Source: an uncultured Clostridia bacterium
Lineage (GTDB): Bacteria; Bacillota; Clostridia; Peptostreptococcales; Anaerovoracaceae
Length of the DNA: 39,130 nucleotides
Direction: 5' to 3'
Assembly (NCBI GenBank): GCA_938049335.1
Contig: CALIYX010000029.1
Coordinates: 1-39,130, forward strand
Shown here: positions 6,768 to 14,658 of the stretch, piece after piece
Position numbering within the stretch: the first letter of the stretch is position 1
How the letters are laid out: each line of letters begins with the position of its first letter
Position numbers and translations under genes: made by a program
Notes under the pieces: generated by a model
Databases searched by the model: none
The model's input: the letters and a program-made list of their open reading frames with translations, nothing else
What the model was told of the DNA's origin: nothing

Positions 6768-7838
6768 ATGCAATCATTAATAGAACTTAAGAACATAAGT
6801 AAAGCATTTGGCGATACGACGGTGCTGGATAACTTTAATTTGAGTGTAAATGAGAATGAGTTTATTACTCTGCTAGGACCTTCAGGCTGCGGCAAGACTA
6901 CAACGCTCAGAATAGTAGGTGGTTTTGAGACGCCTGACGAGGGTAAGGTGTTTTTTGAGGGTAGCGACATTACAGACCTTGCGCCAAATAAGAGACATAT
7001 CAATACTGTATTTCAGAAGTATGCTCTGTTTCCACACATGAATGTAGGAGACAATATTGCATTTGGTCTAAAGATTAAAGGAAAGAGCGACCAGTATATC
7101 AGAGATAAGATAAAGTATGCACTAAACCTTGTAAACCTAAGCGGATACGAGAGAAGAAGAATAGATTCTCTATCAGGTGGACAGCAGCAGAGAATTGCCA
7201 TTGCAAGAGCTATAGTTAATGAGCCTAAGGTTCTTCTGCTTGATGAACCTCTTGGAGCTCTTGATCTAAAGCTAAGGCAGGACATGCAGTACGAGCTTAT
7301 TAGACTTAAGAATGAGCTAGGAATTACCTTCCTGTATGTAACTCACGATCAAGAGGAAGCTCTTACCATGAGCGATAAGGTCATTGTCATGAACGGTGGC
7401 TACATACAGCAGATGGGAACGCCTGAGGAGATATATAACGAGCCGGAGAACGCTTTTGTTGCTGATTTTATTGGCGATAGCAATATCATCGACGCTGTGA
7501 TGTTAGAGGATAAATATGTAAAGATAGGTGAGACTGTCTTTGATTGTGTAGATACTGGATTCGGAAAGAATAAGCCAGTTGATGTAATGATAAGACCTGA
7601 GGATATTATCATCAGAGAGCCTGGCAAAGGTAAGATAGATGGAGTGGTTACACACAATATCTTTATAGGTGTCTACTACGAGATGGAGATTGAGGCAGGT
7701 GGATTTACTTGGCTTGCTCAGAATACAACTAGCTTTGCGGTAGGCGAGCATGTGAGTATCGACGTTATTCCTTTCAATATACAAATCATGCACAAGCCTC
7801 AGACTAAGGAAGAGGAGGCAATAGAGATAGATGTATAA
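6768..7838 (+). CDS. potA: Spermidine/putrescine ABC transporter, ATPase PotA
   Basis: The 356-residue cytoplasmic ATPase has Walker A GPSGCGKTT (about 37-45), a Q-loop in 'NTVFQKYALFPHMNV', the signature LSGGQQQR (about 133-140), Walker B VLLLDEPLGALD and the switch histidine in 'YVTHDQEEA'. A C-terminal TOBE domain (about 275-345) marks the spermidine/iron-type import ATPases. It powers uptake by PotB/PotC with PotD. AGGAGG lies 7 nt before the ATG. Its end overlaps potB by 8 nt. The four genes in this order leave little doubt about the system, though spermidine versus putrescine preference is not readable. Confidence 0.95.
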   Translation: MQSLIELKNISKAFGDTTVLDNFNLSVNENEFITLLGPSGCGKTTTLRIVGGFETPDEGKVFFEGSDITDLAPNKRHINTVFQKYALFPHMNVGDNIAFGLKIKGKSDQYIRDKIKYALNLVNLSGYERRRIDSLSGGQQQRIAIARAIVNEPKVLLLDEPLGALDLKLRQDMQYELIRLKNELGITFLYVTHDQEEALTMSDKVIVMNGGYIQQMGTPEEIYNEPENAFVADFIGDSNIIDAVMLEDKYVKIGETVFDCVDTGFGKNKPVDVMIRPEDIIIREPGKGKIDGVVTHNIFIGVYYEMEIEAGGFTWLAQNTTSFAVGEHVSIDVIPFNIQIMHKPQTKEEEAIEIDV

Positions 7839-8643
7839 AAAGCCTTTTGCGATTCCATTCATAGGCTGGATACTCATCGGTACTATTGTTCCGGGACTAG
7901 TTATCGCTTTCTATGGATTTACAGATAGGAGCGGAGCTTTTACGATGGATAATGTGACTAGCATTCTCGCACCTGAGCATGCTAAGGCGCTTTGGATGTC
8001 GCTACTACTCGCTTTTATCAGTAGTTTAATATGTTTAATAATCTCTCTGCCACTCGCTTTGATTCTTAGAAACAGCAAGCTGAGCAGCAAGGGATTTTTG
8101 GTGTTTATTTTCATACTTCCTATGTGGATGAACTTCCTGCTTAGAACTATGGCTTGGCAAGTGCTCTTAGAAAGAGGAGGGCTCATCAATAACTTCTTTG
8201 AAAGCATCGGTATGCCTCAGCTTCAGATTATAAACACACCGGTAGCAGTTGTACTAGGCATGGTCTACGACTATCTACCTTTTATGATACTGCCTATATA
8301 TAATTCAATGATTAAGATCGAAAATGCAGTTATCGAGGCAGCCTATGATCTTGGTGCGACCAAGGCTAAGGTTTTCAAGGATATCATTCTTCCACTTTCC
8401 GTTCCAGGAATAGCTAGCGGCATAACTATGGTATTCGTACCTGCGCTGACAACCTTTGCTATTTCGAACATGCTAGGCGGAGGCAAGATATATTTGATAG
8501 GTAATATCATCGAGCAGGAGTTTACGACGACTTCTAACTGGAACCTAGGTTCAGGACTTTCGCTAGTAATGATGATATTCATCTTGGTTACAATGGAGCT
8601 GATGTCAAGGCTCGATAAGGATGGGGATGGTGCTTTGATATGA
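7831..8643 (+). CDS. potB: Spermidine/putrescine ABC transporter permease PotB
   Basis: The 270-residue inner-membrane permease has about six helices. The binding-protein-dependent transport signature 'EAAYDLGATKAKVFKDIILPLSVPGI' (about 170-195) is the loop that contacts PotA. The first helix is near residues 10-28. The start lies within the last codons of potA (8-nt overlap) and the stop overlaps potC by 4 nt, so translation is coupled. It forms the channel with PotC. Length and motif are normal. Confidence 0.93.
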   Translation: MYKKPFAIPFIGWILIGTIVPGLVIAFYGFTDRSGAFTMDNVTSILAPEHAKALWMSLLLAFISSLICLIISLPLALILRNSKLSSKGFLVFIFILPMWMNFLLRTMAWQVLLERGGLINNFFESIGMPQLQIINTPVAVVLGMVYDYLPFMILPIYNSMIKIENAVIEAAYDLGATKAKVFKDIILPLSVPGIASGITMVFVPALTTFAISNMLGGGKIYLIGNIIEQEFTTTSNWNLGSGLSLVMMIFILVTMELMSRLDKDGDGALI

Positions 8644-9419
8644 GAAAAATAGGAAGTAAGATTTACCTTGCGCTTATCGTCATGTTCCTATATCTGCCAA
8701 TTTTGACGCTAGCTGTATTTTCGTTTAACAAAGCTAAGACTATGGCGGTTTGGTCGGGCTTTTCGCTCAAATGGTATAGAGCCATGCTAGAAAACGACCA
8801 GATAATTGAGGCGATAAGAAATACCTTTTCGATTGCCTTTGTGGCGGCAGTTGTTTCAACGCTTATCGGAACATTTGCTTGCCTTGGCATGAACAAAATG
8901 AGAAAGAAGTCGCAGAATGTTTTGATGGGTTTAAATAACATTCCGCTTTTAAATGCAGATATAGTTATCGGAATATCTTTGATGATGACCTTCCTAGCAT
9001 TTAAGATAGACCTTTCTTGGACGACGGTGCTTCTATCGCATATTACCTTTTGCATACCTTATGTAATACTTTCGGTTTTACCTAAGATAAAGCAGCTTAG
9101 CCCTAGTGCCTACGAGGCTGCGCTAGACCTTGGAGCAAGTCCGCAGTACGCTTTTTACAAGATTGTCATGCCTGAGATTTGGCCGGGAATTTTCTCGGGA
9201 TTTCTGCTTGCTTTTACGATGTCTGTAGACGACTTTGTTATAACGCATTTCACAAGAGGCGCGGGAATAAATACGATTTCAACTTTGATATATAGCCAGG
9301 TTAAGGTTGGAATTAAGCCGACGCTATTTGCGCTTTCGACTGTAATCTTTGTTCTCGTGCTGGTTATACTTGTAATCACGAATATCCTTTCAGGAATAAA
9401 GGAGGGCAAGGGCAGATGA
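8640..9419 (+). CDS. potC: Spermidine/putrescine ABC transporter permease PotC
   Basis: The 259-residue second permease has about six helices, with the first at residues 7-27. The ATPase-contact loop reads 'EAALDLGASPQYAFYKIVMPEIWPGI' (about 159-184), followed by 'FTMSVDDFVITHFTRG', a stretch typical of PotC. It shares ATGA overlaps with both potB and potD, the mark of a tightly coupled operon. It pairs with PotB in the membrane. Confidence 0.93.
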   Translation: MRKIGSKIYLALIVMFLYLPILTLAVFSFNKAKTMAVWSGFSLKWYRAMLENDQIIEAIRNTFSIAFVAAVVSTLIGTFACLGMNKMRKKSQNVLMGLNNIPLLNADIVIGISLMMTFLAFKIDLSWTTVLLSHITFCIPYVILSVLPKIKQLSPSAYEAALDLGASPQYAFYKIVMPEIWPGIFSGFLLAFTMSVDDFVITHFTRGAGINTISTLIYSQVKVGIKPTLFALSTVIFVLVLVILVITNILSGIKEGKGR

Positions 9420-10483
9420 GGAAAAGAATAGTTTCGATGCTTCTCGTTTTCGCGCTATGTCTAGGACTTACAGCCTGTGGAGAAAAGGGAGAGCAGGAGG
9501 AAAATAACTCCAAGGTTCTCAAGGTTTATAGTCTCGGTGACTACTTTGATCCCGATTTGATAGATGAGTTTGAAAAGGAGACTGGCATCAAGGTCATTTT
9601 AGATAACTTTGATACTAACGAAGAGATGTATCCAGTCATGTCAAAGGGAACCGTCAAGTACGACGTGATTTGTGCCTCGGATTACATGATACAAAAGCTT
9701 CTCAAGAAAAAGCTTCTAGCAAAGCTCGACTACAAGAATCTACCAAACTTTGAAAACATCGACCCAAAATATATGCAGATTGCATCAAAGTTTGACAAGA
9801 ACAACGAGTATGCTATTCCTCATACTTGGGGAGTGCTAGGCGTCATGTATAATACCAAGAAGATTCGTCAGGGTGAGATAGAATCATGGAACGACCTGCT
9901 CAAAAAGAAGTACGACCAGCAGATTGTTATGCCTGACAGCGTTCGCGATAATTTTGCAATTGCGCTAAAGGCAAAGGGTTATTCGATAAACACAAAGAGC
10001 GAAGCAGAGCTCAATAAGGCAACTAAATTCCTTCAGGACCAAAGTCCGCTAGTCTACAAATATTCAAACGATGCAGCTAGAGACCTCGCAATCGGAGGCT
10101 CAACTGATATCGCAGTTGTCTGGAACGGTGAGGTTCTTTACTCTAGAGAGGAAAATAGCAATCTAGATTTCGTAATACCAAAGGAGGGGAGCGAGGAGTT
10201 CCTCGACATGTGGGCCATACCTGCAAATGCTGAGCATAAGAAAAATGCTGAGAAGTGGATTGACTTCATGATGAGAAAGGAAACTGCGCTCAAAAACTAC
10301 GATTACCTAACATACACAATTCCAAACAAGGCAGTCATAGAGAAGGTATCAAAGGATGCTGAGAACAAGAAATACATATTCCCAGAAGAAAGCATCATAT
10401 CAAAATGTGAATCTCTAACGGACCTTGGCACAGAGTATGACGATATGTATAACAAGTACTGGAAGAAGTTCAAGTCAAATTAA
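9416..10483 (+). CDS. potD: Spermidine/putrescine-binding lipoprotein PotD
   Basis: The 355-residue lipoprotein has a signal peptide at residues 1-20 ending in the lipobox LTAC, with the lipidated cysteine at C21. The mature part is a two-lobe periplasmic-type binding protein: 'LKVYSLGDYFDPDLIDEFEKETGI' near the start, 'YDVICASDYMIQKLL' and 'IPHTWGVLGVMYN' as in PotD/PotF. It captures polyamines outside the membrane and delivers them to PotBC. It is the last gene of the operon, overlapping potC by 4 nt and followed by a strong terminator. Exact ligand is inference. Confidence 0.93.
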   Translation: MRKRIVSMLLVFALCLGLTACGEKGEQEENNSKVLKVYSLGDYFDPDLIDEFEKETGIKVILDNFDTNEEMYPVMSKGTVKYDVICASDYMIQKLLKKKLLAKLDYKNLPNFENIDPKYMQIASKFDKNNEYAIPHTWGVLGVMYNTKKIRQGEIESWNDLLKKKYDQQIVMPDSVRDNFAIALKAKGYSINTKSEAELNKATKFLQDQSPLVYKYSNDAARDLAIGGSTDIAVVWNGEVLYSREENSNLDFVIPKEGSEEFLDMWAIPANAEHKKNAEKWIDFMMRKETALKNYDYLTYTIPNKAVIEKVSKDAENKKYIFPEESIISKCESLTDLGTEYDDMYNKYWKKFKSN

Positions 10484-10505
10484 ATTAATCCGTATATAAG
10501 TACTA

Positions 10506-10558
10506 AAAATCCGCCTCGGAGCAGCTCTTTACGAGCATTCCTCCGCAGGCGGTTTAAT
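10506..10558. terminator. Bidirectional terminator between potD and dcyD
   Basis: A long compound hairpin: outer arms AAATCCGCCT/AGGCGGTTT, then CGGAG/CTCCG, then GCTC/GAGC. It fills the gap between two convergent genes and can serve both, with U-rich sequence on each side. Confidence 0.75.
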
Positions 10559-10559
10559 T

Positions 10560-11588
10560 TTAGATTATGTGTATGTATTTTTCTAGTTCTTTTTCGAACT
10601 CAAGGCGGTGGTGCTTGGTGTAGATTCCTGGGATTCCGCCAGTATGAATCATAACTACGTTTTCACCTTTTTTAATCTCGCCGTTTTGTACCATCTCAAG
10701 GATTCCAGCAAAGGTTTTGCCTGTATAGCATGGGTCCATAATTATACCTTCCTTGCTTCCTAGGTAGTAGATTGCATCGCGAACCTCCTTGCAAGGGTTG
10801 TTATATGCACCTCTATGGTAGTCGCAGGTTAGGTCAAAGTCGCTTTCCTTTGCCTCAAACTTCATTCCGAACTCTTCCTTACAGCTGTTATAGTACTCGA
10901 TAGCTGTCTTTTCGATTCCGTCTGGGAATGGCTCTATCGCAATGCCGGTGAGTCTAAATCCAAGGTCTTCATTCATCTGACCAGCGAAGAGTCCCATGTA
11001 CGTTCCCATACTTCCAACGGTTGTGATAACGCGAGGATCATCTAGCTTCATTTCCTTAAGCTGTTTGTCAAGCTCAAGTGCGCAGTCGTAATATCCGAGC
11101 ATACCGATATTACTTGAACCACCTGTGCAGATGAAATAAACCTTTTCACCCTTGTCCTCGTATTCCTTAGTAATCTTTGCAAAAGCTTCCTCAGCGACCT
11201 CTTGTTTTGTTCTTGTACCGTCGTTATGAACTAGGTAGACATTGCAATTCATGATTCCGTCTAGGATTAGGTTAGCGGATATTTCGCCTGGGTATTCATC
11301 TACAGCTACTATAGCAGATTTTAGTCCAAAGCGAGCTGCTGCTGCGGCAGTAAGTCTACCGTGGTTTGTCTGTGCACCACCAGTTGTAAGAAGCATGGTA
11401 GCTCCTTTATTCAAAGCATCCTTTACTAGATATTCAAGCTTACGAAGCTTGTTTCCACCAGTACCAAGGGCAGTGATATCGTCTCTCTTGAGGTAGAGGT
11501 TTATACCTAGATCCTCTGAAACGTTCTTGAGATATGTAATCTGTGAAGGCTGCATCAAAATGTCGACCTTATCGTGTCCGTAAAGCAT
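10560..11588 (-). CDS. D-cysteine desulfhydrase-like PLP enzyme
   Basis: The 342-residue protein belongs to the fold-type II pyridoxal-phosphate family shared by D-cysteine desulfhydrase and ACC deaminase. The cofactor lysine is K47 in GTGGNKLRKLEYL, and the nearby TTGGAQTNHGR (about 68-78) is the substrate loop. 'ICTGGSSNIGMLGY' and 'VMIHTGGIPG' also match. D-cysteine desulfhydrase makes pyruvate, ammonia and sulfide. Related clostridial enzymes act on other small amino acids, including 2,3-diaminopropionate-type substrates, so the substrate is uncertain. AAAGGAGCC precedes the ATG. On the minus strand an extended -10 (TGGTATTAT) lies about 40-50 nt upstream. It is monocistronic. Confidence 0.82.
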   Translation of the reverse strand: MLYGHDKVDILMQPSQITYLKNVSEDLGINLYLKRDDITALGTGGNKLRKLEYLVKDALNKGATMLLTTGGAQTNHGRLTAAAAARFGLKSAIVAVDEYPGEISANLILDGIMNCNVYLVHNDGTRTKQEVAEEAFAKITKEYEDKGEKVYFICTGGSSNIGMLGYYDCALELDKQLKEMKLDDPRVITTVGSMGTYMGLFAGQMNEDLGFRLTGIAIEPFPDGIEKTAIEYYNSCKEEFGMKFEAKESDFDLTCDYHRGAYNNPCKEVRDAIYYLGSKEGIIMDPCYTGKTFAGILEMVQNGEIKKGENVVMIHTGGIPGIYTKHHRLEFEKELEKYIHII

Positions 11589-11756
11589 AGCATAGGCTCC
11601 TTTCAGTTAACAAACATCATGTTTTCATATAGATAATACCATACTTTGATATATTTTTTAATACATAGATAATATTTCATAACACTAATAGTAATATTAA
11701 CTCAGAATGTATATAATATAAGATAATTATGTCGATTAGACTATTTGATTGATAAA

Positions 11757-11786
11757 TTGACTGTTACGAAACGGATGATTTATTAA
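11757..11786 (+). promoter_or_regulatory. Possible promoter of the malolactic operon
   Basis: TTGACT (11757-11762), an 18-nt spacer, then TATTAA (11781-11786), 28 nt before the start codon. The -10 is imperfect. The remaining intergenic DNA back to 11589 is very AT-rich, with a second possible -10 (TATAAT) near 11712. Confidence 0.4.
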
Positions 11787-11814
11787 GATGTGATTAAACA
11801 ATGGAGGTAACATT

Positions 11815-13440
11815 ATGAAAGCACGCGAATTACTAAACAACCCATTTCTAAACAAAGGAACGGCGTTCACTATGGAGGAACGTAAGGAACTTGGTCTAAT
11901 TGGACTACTCCCGCCATATGTTCAGACTATAGAAGAGCAGGCTGCACAGACATATGCTCATATGGAAAGAAAGACGACTGATTTGGAAAAACGTCTATTT
12001 CTAATGGAAATTTTTAATACTAATCGCACGCTCTTCTACTATCTATTTTCTCAGCACCTAGAGGAGTTTAACCCTATTGTATACGATCCAACAATTGCTG
12101 ACACTATAGAAAACTACAGTGACCTCTTTGTGGACCCTCAGTATGCAGGATATCTTGATATAAATCATCCCGAGAATATTGAAGAAACCCTAAAAAATGC
12201 TGCAGGAGATCGCCATATTCGTCTAATTGTTGTTACAGATGCTGAGGAAATCCTAGGAATTGGCGATTGGGGAACAAATGGTGTGGATATTTCAGTAGGA
12301 AAGCTTATGGTTTATTCTGGAGCAGCTGGAATTGACCCTGCTACTGTACTGCCTCTAGTGATAGATGCTGGAACAAATCGCAAGGCCCTCCTTGATAATC
12401 CTAATTACTTGGGAAATCGTCACGAGCGTGTTACGGGTGAAGCATATTACGATTTTATTGACAAGTTTGTACAGACTGCGGAGAAACTCTTTCCAAAACT
12501 ATATCTACATTGGGAGGATTTTGGACGCTCAAACGCAGCTAATATCCTTGAGAAATATCGCAAAAAAATACCTACTTTCAACGATGATATTCAAGGAACA
12601 GGTATAGTAACTCTAGGAGGGCTATATGGTTCATTGGAGATTTCGGGAGAAAAGCTAACAGATCAGATTTATGTATGCTACGGTGGTGGCACAGCTGGTG
12701 CTGGAATTGCATCACGTGTACATAGAGAAATGATAAACGAAGGACTTTCAGAGGATGAAGCTTACAAGCGTTTCTTTATGGTAGATAAGCAGGGGCTTCT
12801 ATTTGACGATATGGATGACCTAACACCTGAGCAAAAGCCTTTTGCAAAGAAGCGTTCTGACTTTGCTAATCCAGATAAGTTGACAAGCCTACTAGAAGTA
12901 GTTAAGACTGTTAAGGCTACAATTTTAGTTGGAACATCAACAAATCCGAATTCGTTTACAAAAGAAATTGTTGAGGTTATGTGTGAAAACTCAGCACATC
13001 CAATGATTTTCCCACTTTCAAATCCAACAAAGCTTGCTGAAGCAAAGGCTGAAGATCTCATAAAATGGTCAGATGGAAAAGCATTCGTTGCAACAGGTAT
13101 ACCTGCTGATACTGTTTCATATAAAGGTGTAGATTATGTCATCGGACAGGCTAATAACGCTTTGATATATCCAGGTCTTGGACTTGGAATGCTAGCATCA
13201 GAGGCTAGTCTTTTGACAGATGAAATGATTGGTGCAGCAGCTCGTGCGCTAAGTGGAATCATAGACATGAAAAAAGCGGGTGCTCCTGTATTGCCACCGT
13301 TTAAATATGTTGCAGAGGTTTCAATTAAGGTTGCTGAAGCTGTTGCAAAGATGGCTCAAGAACAGGGACTTGCGCGCTCTGAGGAGAAAGATATGGCTAA
13401 GGCTGTACGAGAGCTTAAGTGGTATCCTAAGTATCGTTAG
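11815..13440 (+). CDS. mleA: Malolactic enzyme
   Basis: The 541-residue protein is closely similar, from memory, to the malolactic enzymes of Oenococcus and Lactococcus. It shares NDPFLNKGTAFT-like 'NNPFLNKGTAFTMEERKELG', 'VYDPTIADTIENYS', 'GIGDWGTNGVDISVGKLMVY', 'HWEDFGRSNAANIL' and 'TFNDDIQGTGIV'. Malolactic enzyme is an NAD- and Mn-dependent relative of malic enzyme that decarboxylates L-malate directly to L-lactate. The dinucleotide motif GGGTAGAG lies near residue 290. A plain NAD-malic enzyme is the alternative. The permease next door supports the malolactic reading. AGGAGG-type site ATGGAGGT precedes the ATG. Arginines are mostly CGT/CGC, unlike the AGA-rich neighbours, which suggests transfer. 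Confidence 0.85.
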   Translation: MKARELLNNPFLNKGTAFTMEERKELGLIGLLPPYVQTIEEQAAQTYAHMERKTTDLEKRLFLMEIFNTNRTLFYYLFSQHLEEFNPIVYDPTIADTIENYSDLFVDPQYAGYLDINHPENIEETLKNAAGDRHIRLIVVTDAEEILGIGDWGTNGVDISVGKLMVYSGAAGIDPATVLPLVIDAGTNRKALLDNPNYLGNRHERVTGEAYYDFIDKFVQTAEKLFPKLYLHWEDFGRSNAANILEKYRKKIPTFNDDIQGTGIVTLGGLYGSLEISGEKLTDQIYVCYGGGTAGAGIASRVHREMINEGLSEDEAYKRFFMVDKQGLLFDDMDDLTPEQKPFAKKRSDFANPDKLTSLLEVVKTVKATILVGTSTNPNSFTKEIVEVMCENSAHPMIFPLSNPTKLAEAKAEDLIKWSDGKAFVATGIPADTVSYKGVDYVIGQANNALIYPGLGLGMLASEASLLTDEMIGAAARALSGIIDMKKAGAPVLPPFKYVAEVSIKVAEAVAKMAQEQGLARSEEKDMAKAVRELKWYPKYR

Positions 13441-13450
13441 TATTTATATG

Positions 13451-13499
13451 TTGTACAAAGTGTGCCGAGAAAGATATAGCTTGGCACACTTTAGTACAA
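13451..13499 (+). promoter_or_regulatory. Long hairpin between mleA and mleP
   Basis: The arms TTGTAC-AAAGTGTGCC and GGCACACTTT-a-GTACAA pair over 16 bp with one bulged A, around a 16-nt loop. It ends 12 nt before the mleP start and has no U-run. It may protect the mleA message or reduce mleP expression. Confidence 0.6.
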
Positions 13500-13511
13500 A
13501 GAAGGTGTTCT

Positions 13512-14459
13512 ATGAATATATTATTAACTTCTATGGAGAGTATAATTCCTATAATAGTTATAATTGTCTTAGGATATGTTCTTCAGAACCGTGGATGGTT
13601 TGAGGAAAGCTTCGGAGCAAATCTCTCACGCCTTATTATGAATATAGCACTTCCTGCATCAATTTTTGTTTCAGTAATGAAATATTTGACGCTAGATAAG
13701 TTAATCAGCCTTTCAGGTGGCTTACTCTATACATTTGGAGCATTCATATTAGGCTACATAGTAGCTTTCATCACTGTTAAGGTGTTCAAGGTTAGACCAG
13801 GACGCAGGGGCACGATGATTAACACATTTGTGAATGCAAATACAATTTTTATCGGTTTGCCTCTAAATATTGCTCTATTTGGAAATGAGGCACTTCCTTA
13901 TTTCTTGATTTACTATATTACAAATACAGTTTCGACATGGACATTAGGTGTCTATCTGATGACAAGTGATAGTAAGACAGGGAAGAAGACGGATGCTAGC
14001 AAGTTCGATTGGAAGAAGCTGCTTCCTGCACCACTGGTAGGATTTCTAATCGCACTAGCGTTTTTGGTTATTAAAATTCCAGTGCCTAGCTTTGCAACGA
14101 GTACGCTTACATATATAGGAAATCTAGTCACTCCGCTATCTCTACTTTATATAGGTATAGTTCTTTCAAAGGCAGGACTAAAGACGATTAGCCTAGATAA
14201 AGATACCATTATTACCCTAATCGGAAGATTTGTACTTGGGCCTGCTGTTATGATTGCAATTCTTTCTTTGACAGCGAAGGGAATGGCTACAGCAGAATAC
14301 AAAACCTTTGTCATTCAGTCTGCAGCACCAGCACTTGCAGTTTTGCCAATCCTGGCGCATCAGGGTGATGGAGATGTAGAGTTTTCGACAAATGTCGTGA
14401 CATTAAGTACAATTCTATTTGCAATCGTTATACCTATTGTTGATATTATCCTAGGATAG
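13512..14459 (+). CDS. mleP: AEC-family transporter, probable malate permease
   Basis: The 315-residue membrane protein has about ten helices and belongs to the auxin efflux carrier family. Seen features are 'MESIIPIIVIIVLGYVL' at the start, 'LSRLIMNIALPASIF' near 36-50 and 'VNANTIFIGLPLNIALFG' near 105-122, the usual AEC half-repeat motifs. In lactic acid bacteria mleP, an AEC member, follows the malolactic enzyme gene and exchanges malate for lactate. The same order is seen here, so malate uptake or malate/lactate exchange is the likely job. That would yield a proton gradient without ATP cost. GAAGGTG precedes the ATG. Other organic acids cannot be ruled out. Confidence 0.8.
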   Translation: MNILLTSMESIIPIIVIIVLGYVLQNRGWFEESFGANLSRLIMNIALPASIFVSVMKYLTLDKLISLSGGLLYTFGAFILGYIVAFITVKVFKVRPGRRGTMINTFVNANTIFIGLPLNIALFGNEALPYFLIYYITNTVSTWTLGVYLMTSDSKTGKKTDASKFDWKKLLPAPLVGFLIALAFLVIKIPVPSFATSTLTYIGNLVTPLSLLYIGIVLSKAGLKTISLDKDTIITLIGRFVLGPAVMIAILSLTAKGMATAEYKTFVIQSAAPALAVLPILAHQGDGDVEFSTNVVTLSTILFAIVIPIVDIILG

Positions 14460-14491
14460 AGAAATTTTAAGAATAAGATTACTGGAAATCT

Positions 14492-14514
14492 AGCACCTGA
14501 GAAGGTGCTTTTCC
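14492..14514 (+). terminator. Terminator after mleP
   Basis: A 7-bp stem AGCACCT/AGGTGCT with loop GAGA, extended by GGAAA/TTTCC pairing, followed by TTTTCC. Moderate strength. Confidence 0.6.
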
Positions 14515-14537
14515 TATTTGTACTTGATTTTGTTGCA

Positions 14538-14642
14538 ATGTCACCTATGATGCTTTATTATTACATCTTGAACAATGAATTAGATCAAAACAAGATTGTC
14601 ACATCTTTTACAGACAAGTTAGACCATATTAATCAGACTTAA
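14538..14642 (+). CDS. Possible 34-residue ORF (doubtful)
   Basis: A frame from ATG to TAA with a hydrophobic start (MSPMMLYYYIL) and a polar end. No ribosome binding site is visible, and the frame stays open upstream of the ATG into the terminator. It may be a decayed gene tail or chance. It ends 16 nt before the next gene. Confidence 0.15.
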   Translation: MSPMMLYYYILNNELDQNKIVTSFTDKLDHINQT

Positions 14643-14658
14643 ATAATAGGAGAGAAGT

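Noticed and set aside
13280..13603. Plus-strand 107-residue frame between mleA and mleP
   Set aside because: It overlaps the ends of two real genes in another frame and spans the intergenic hairpin.
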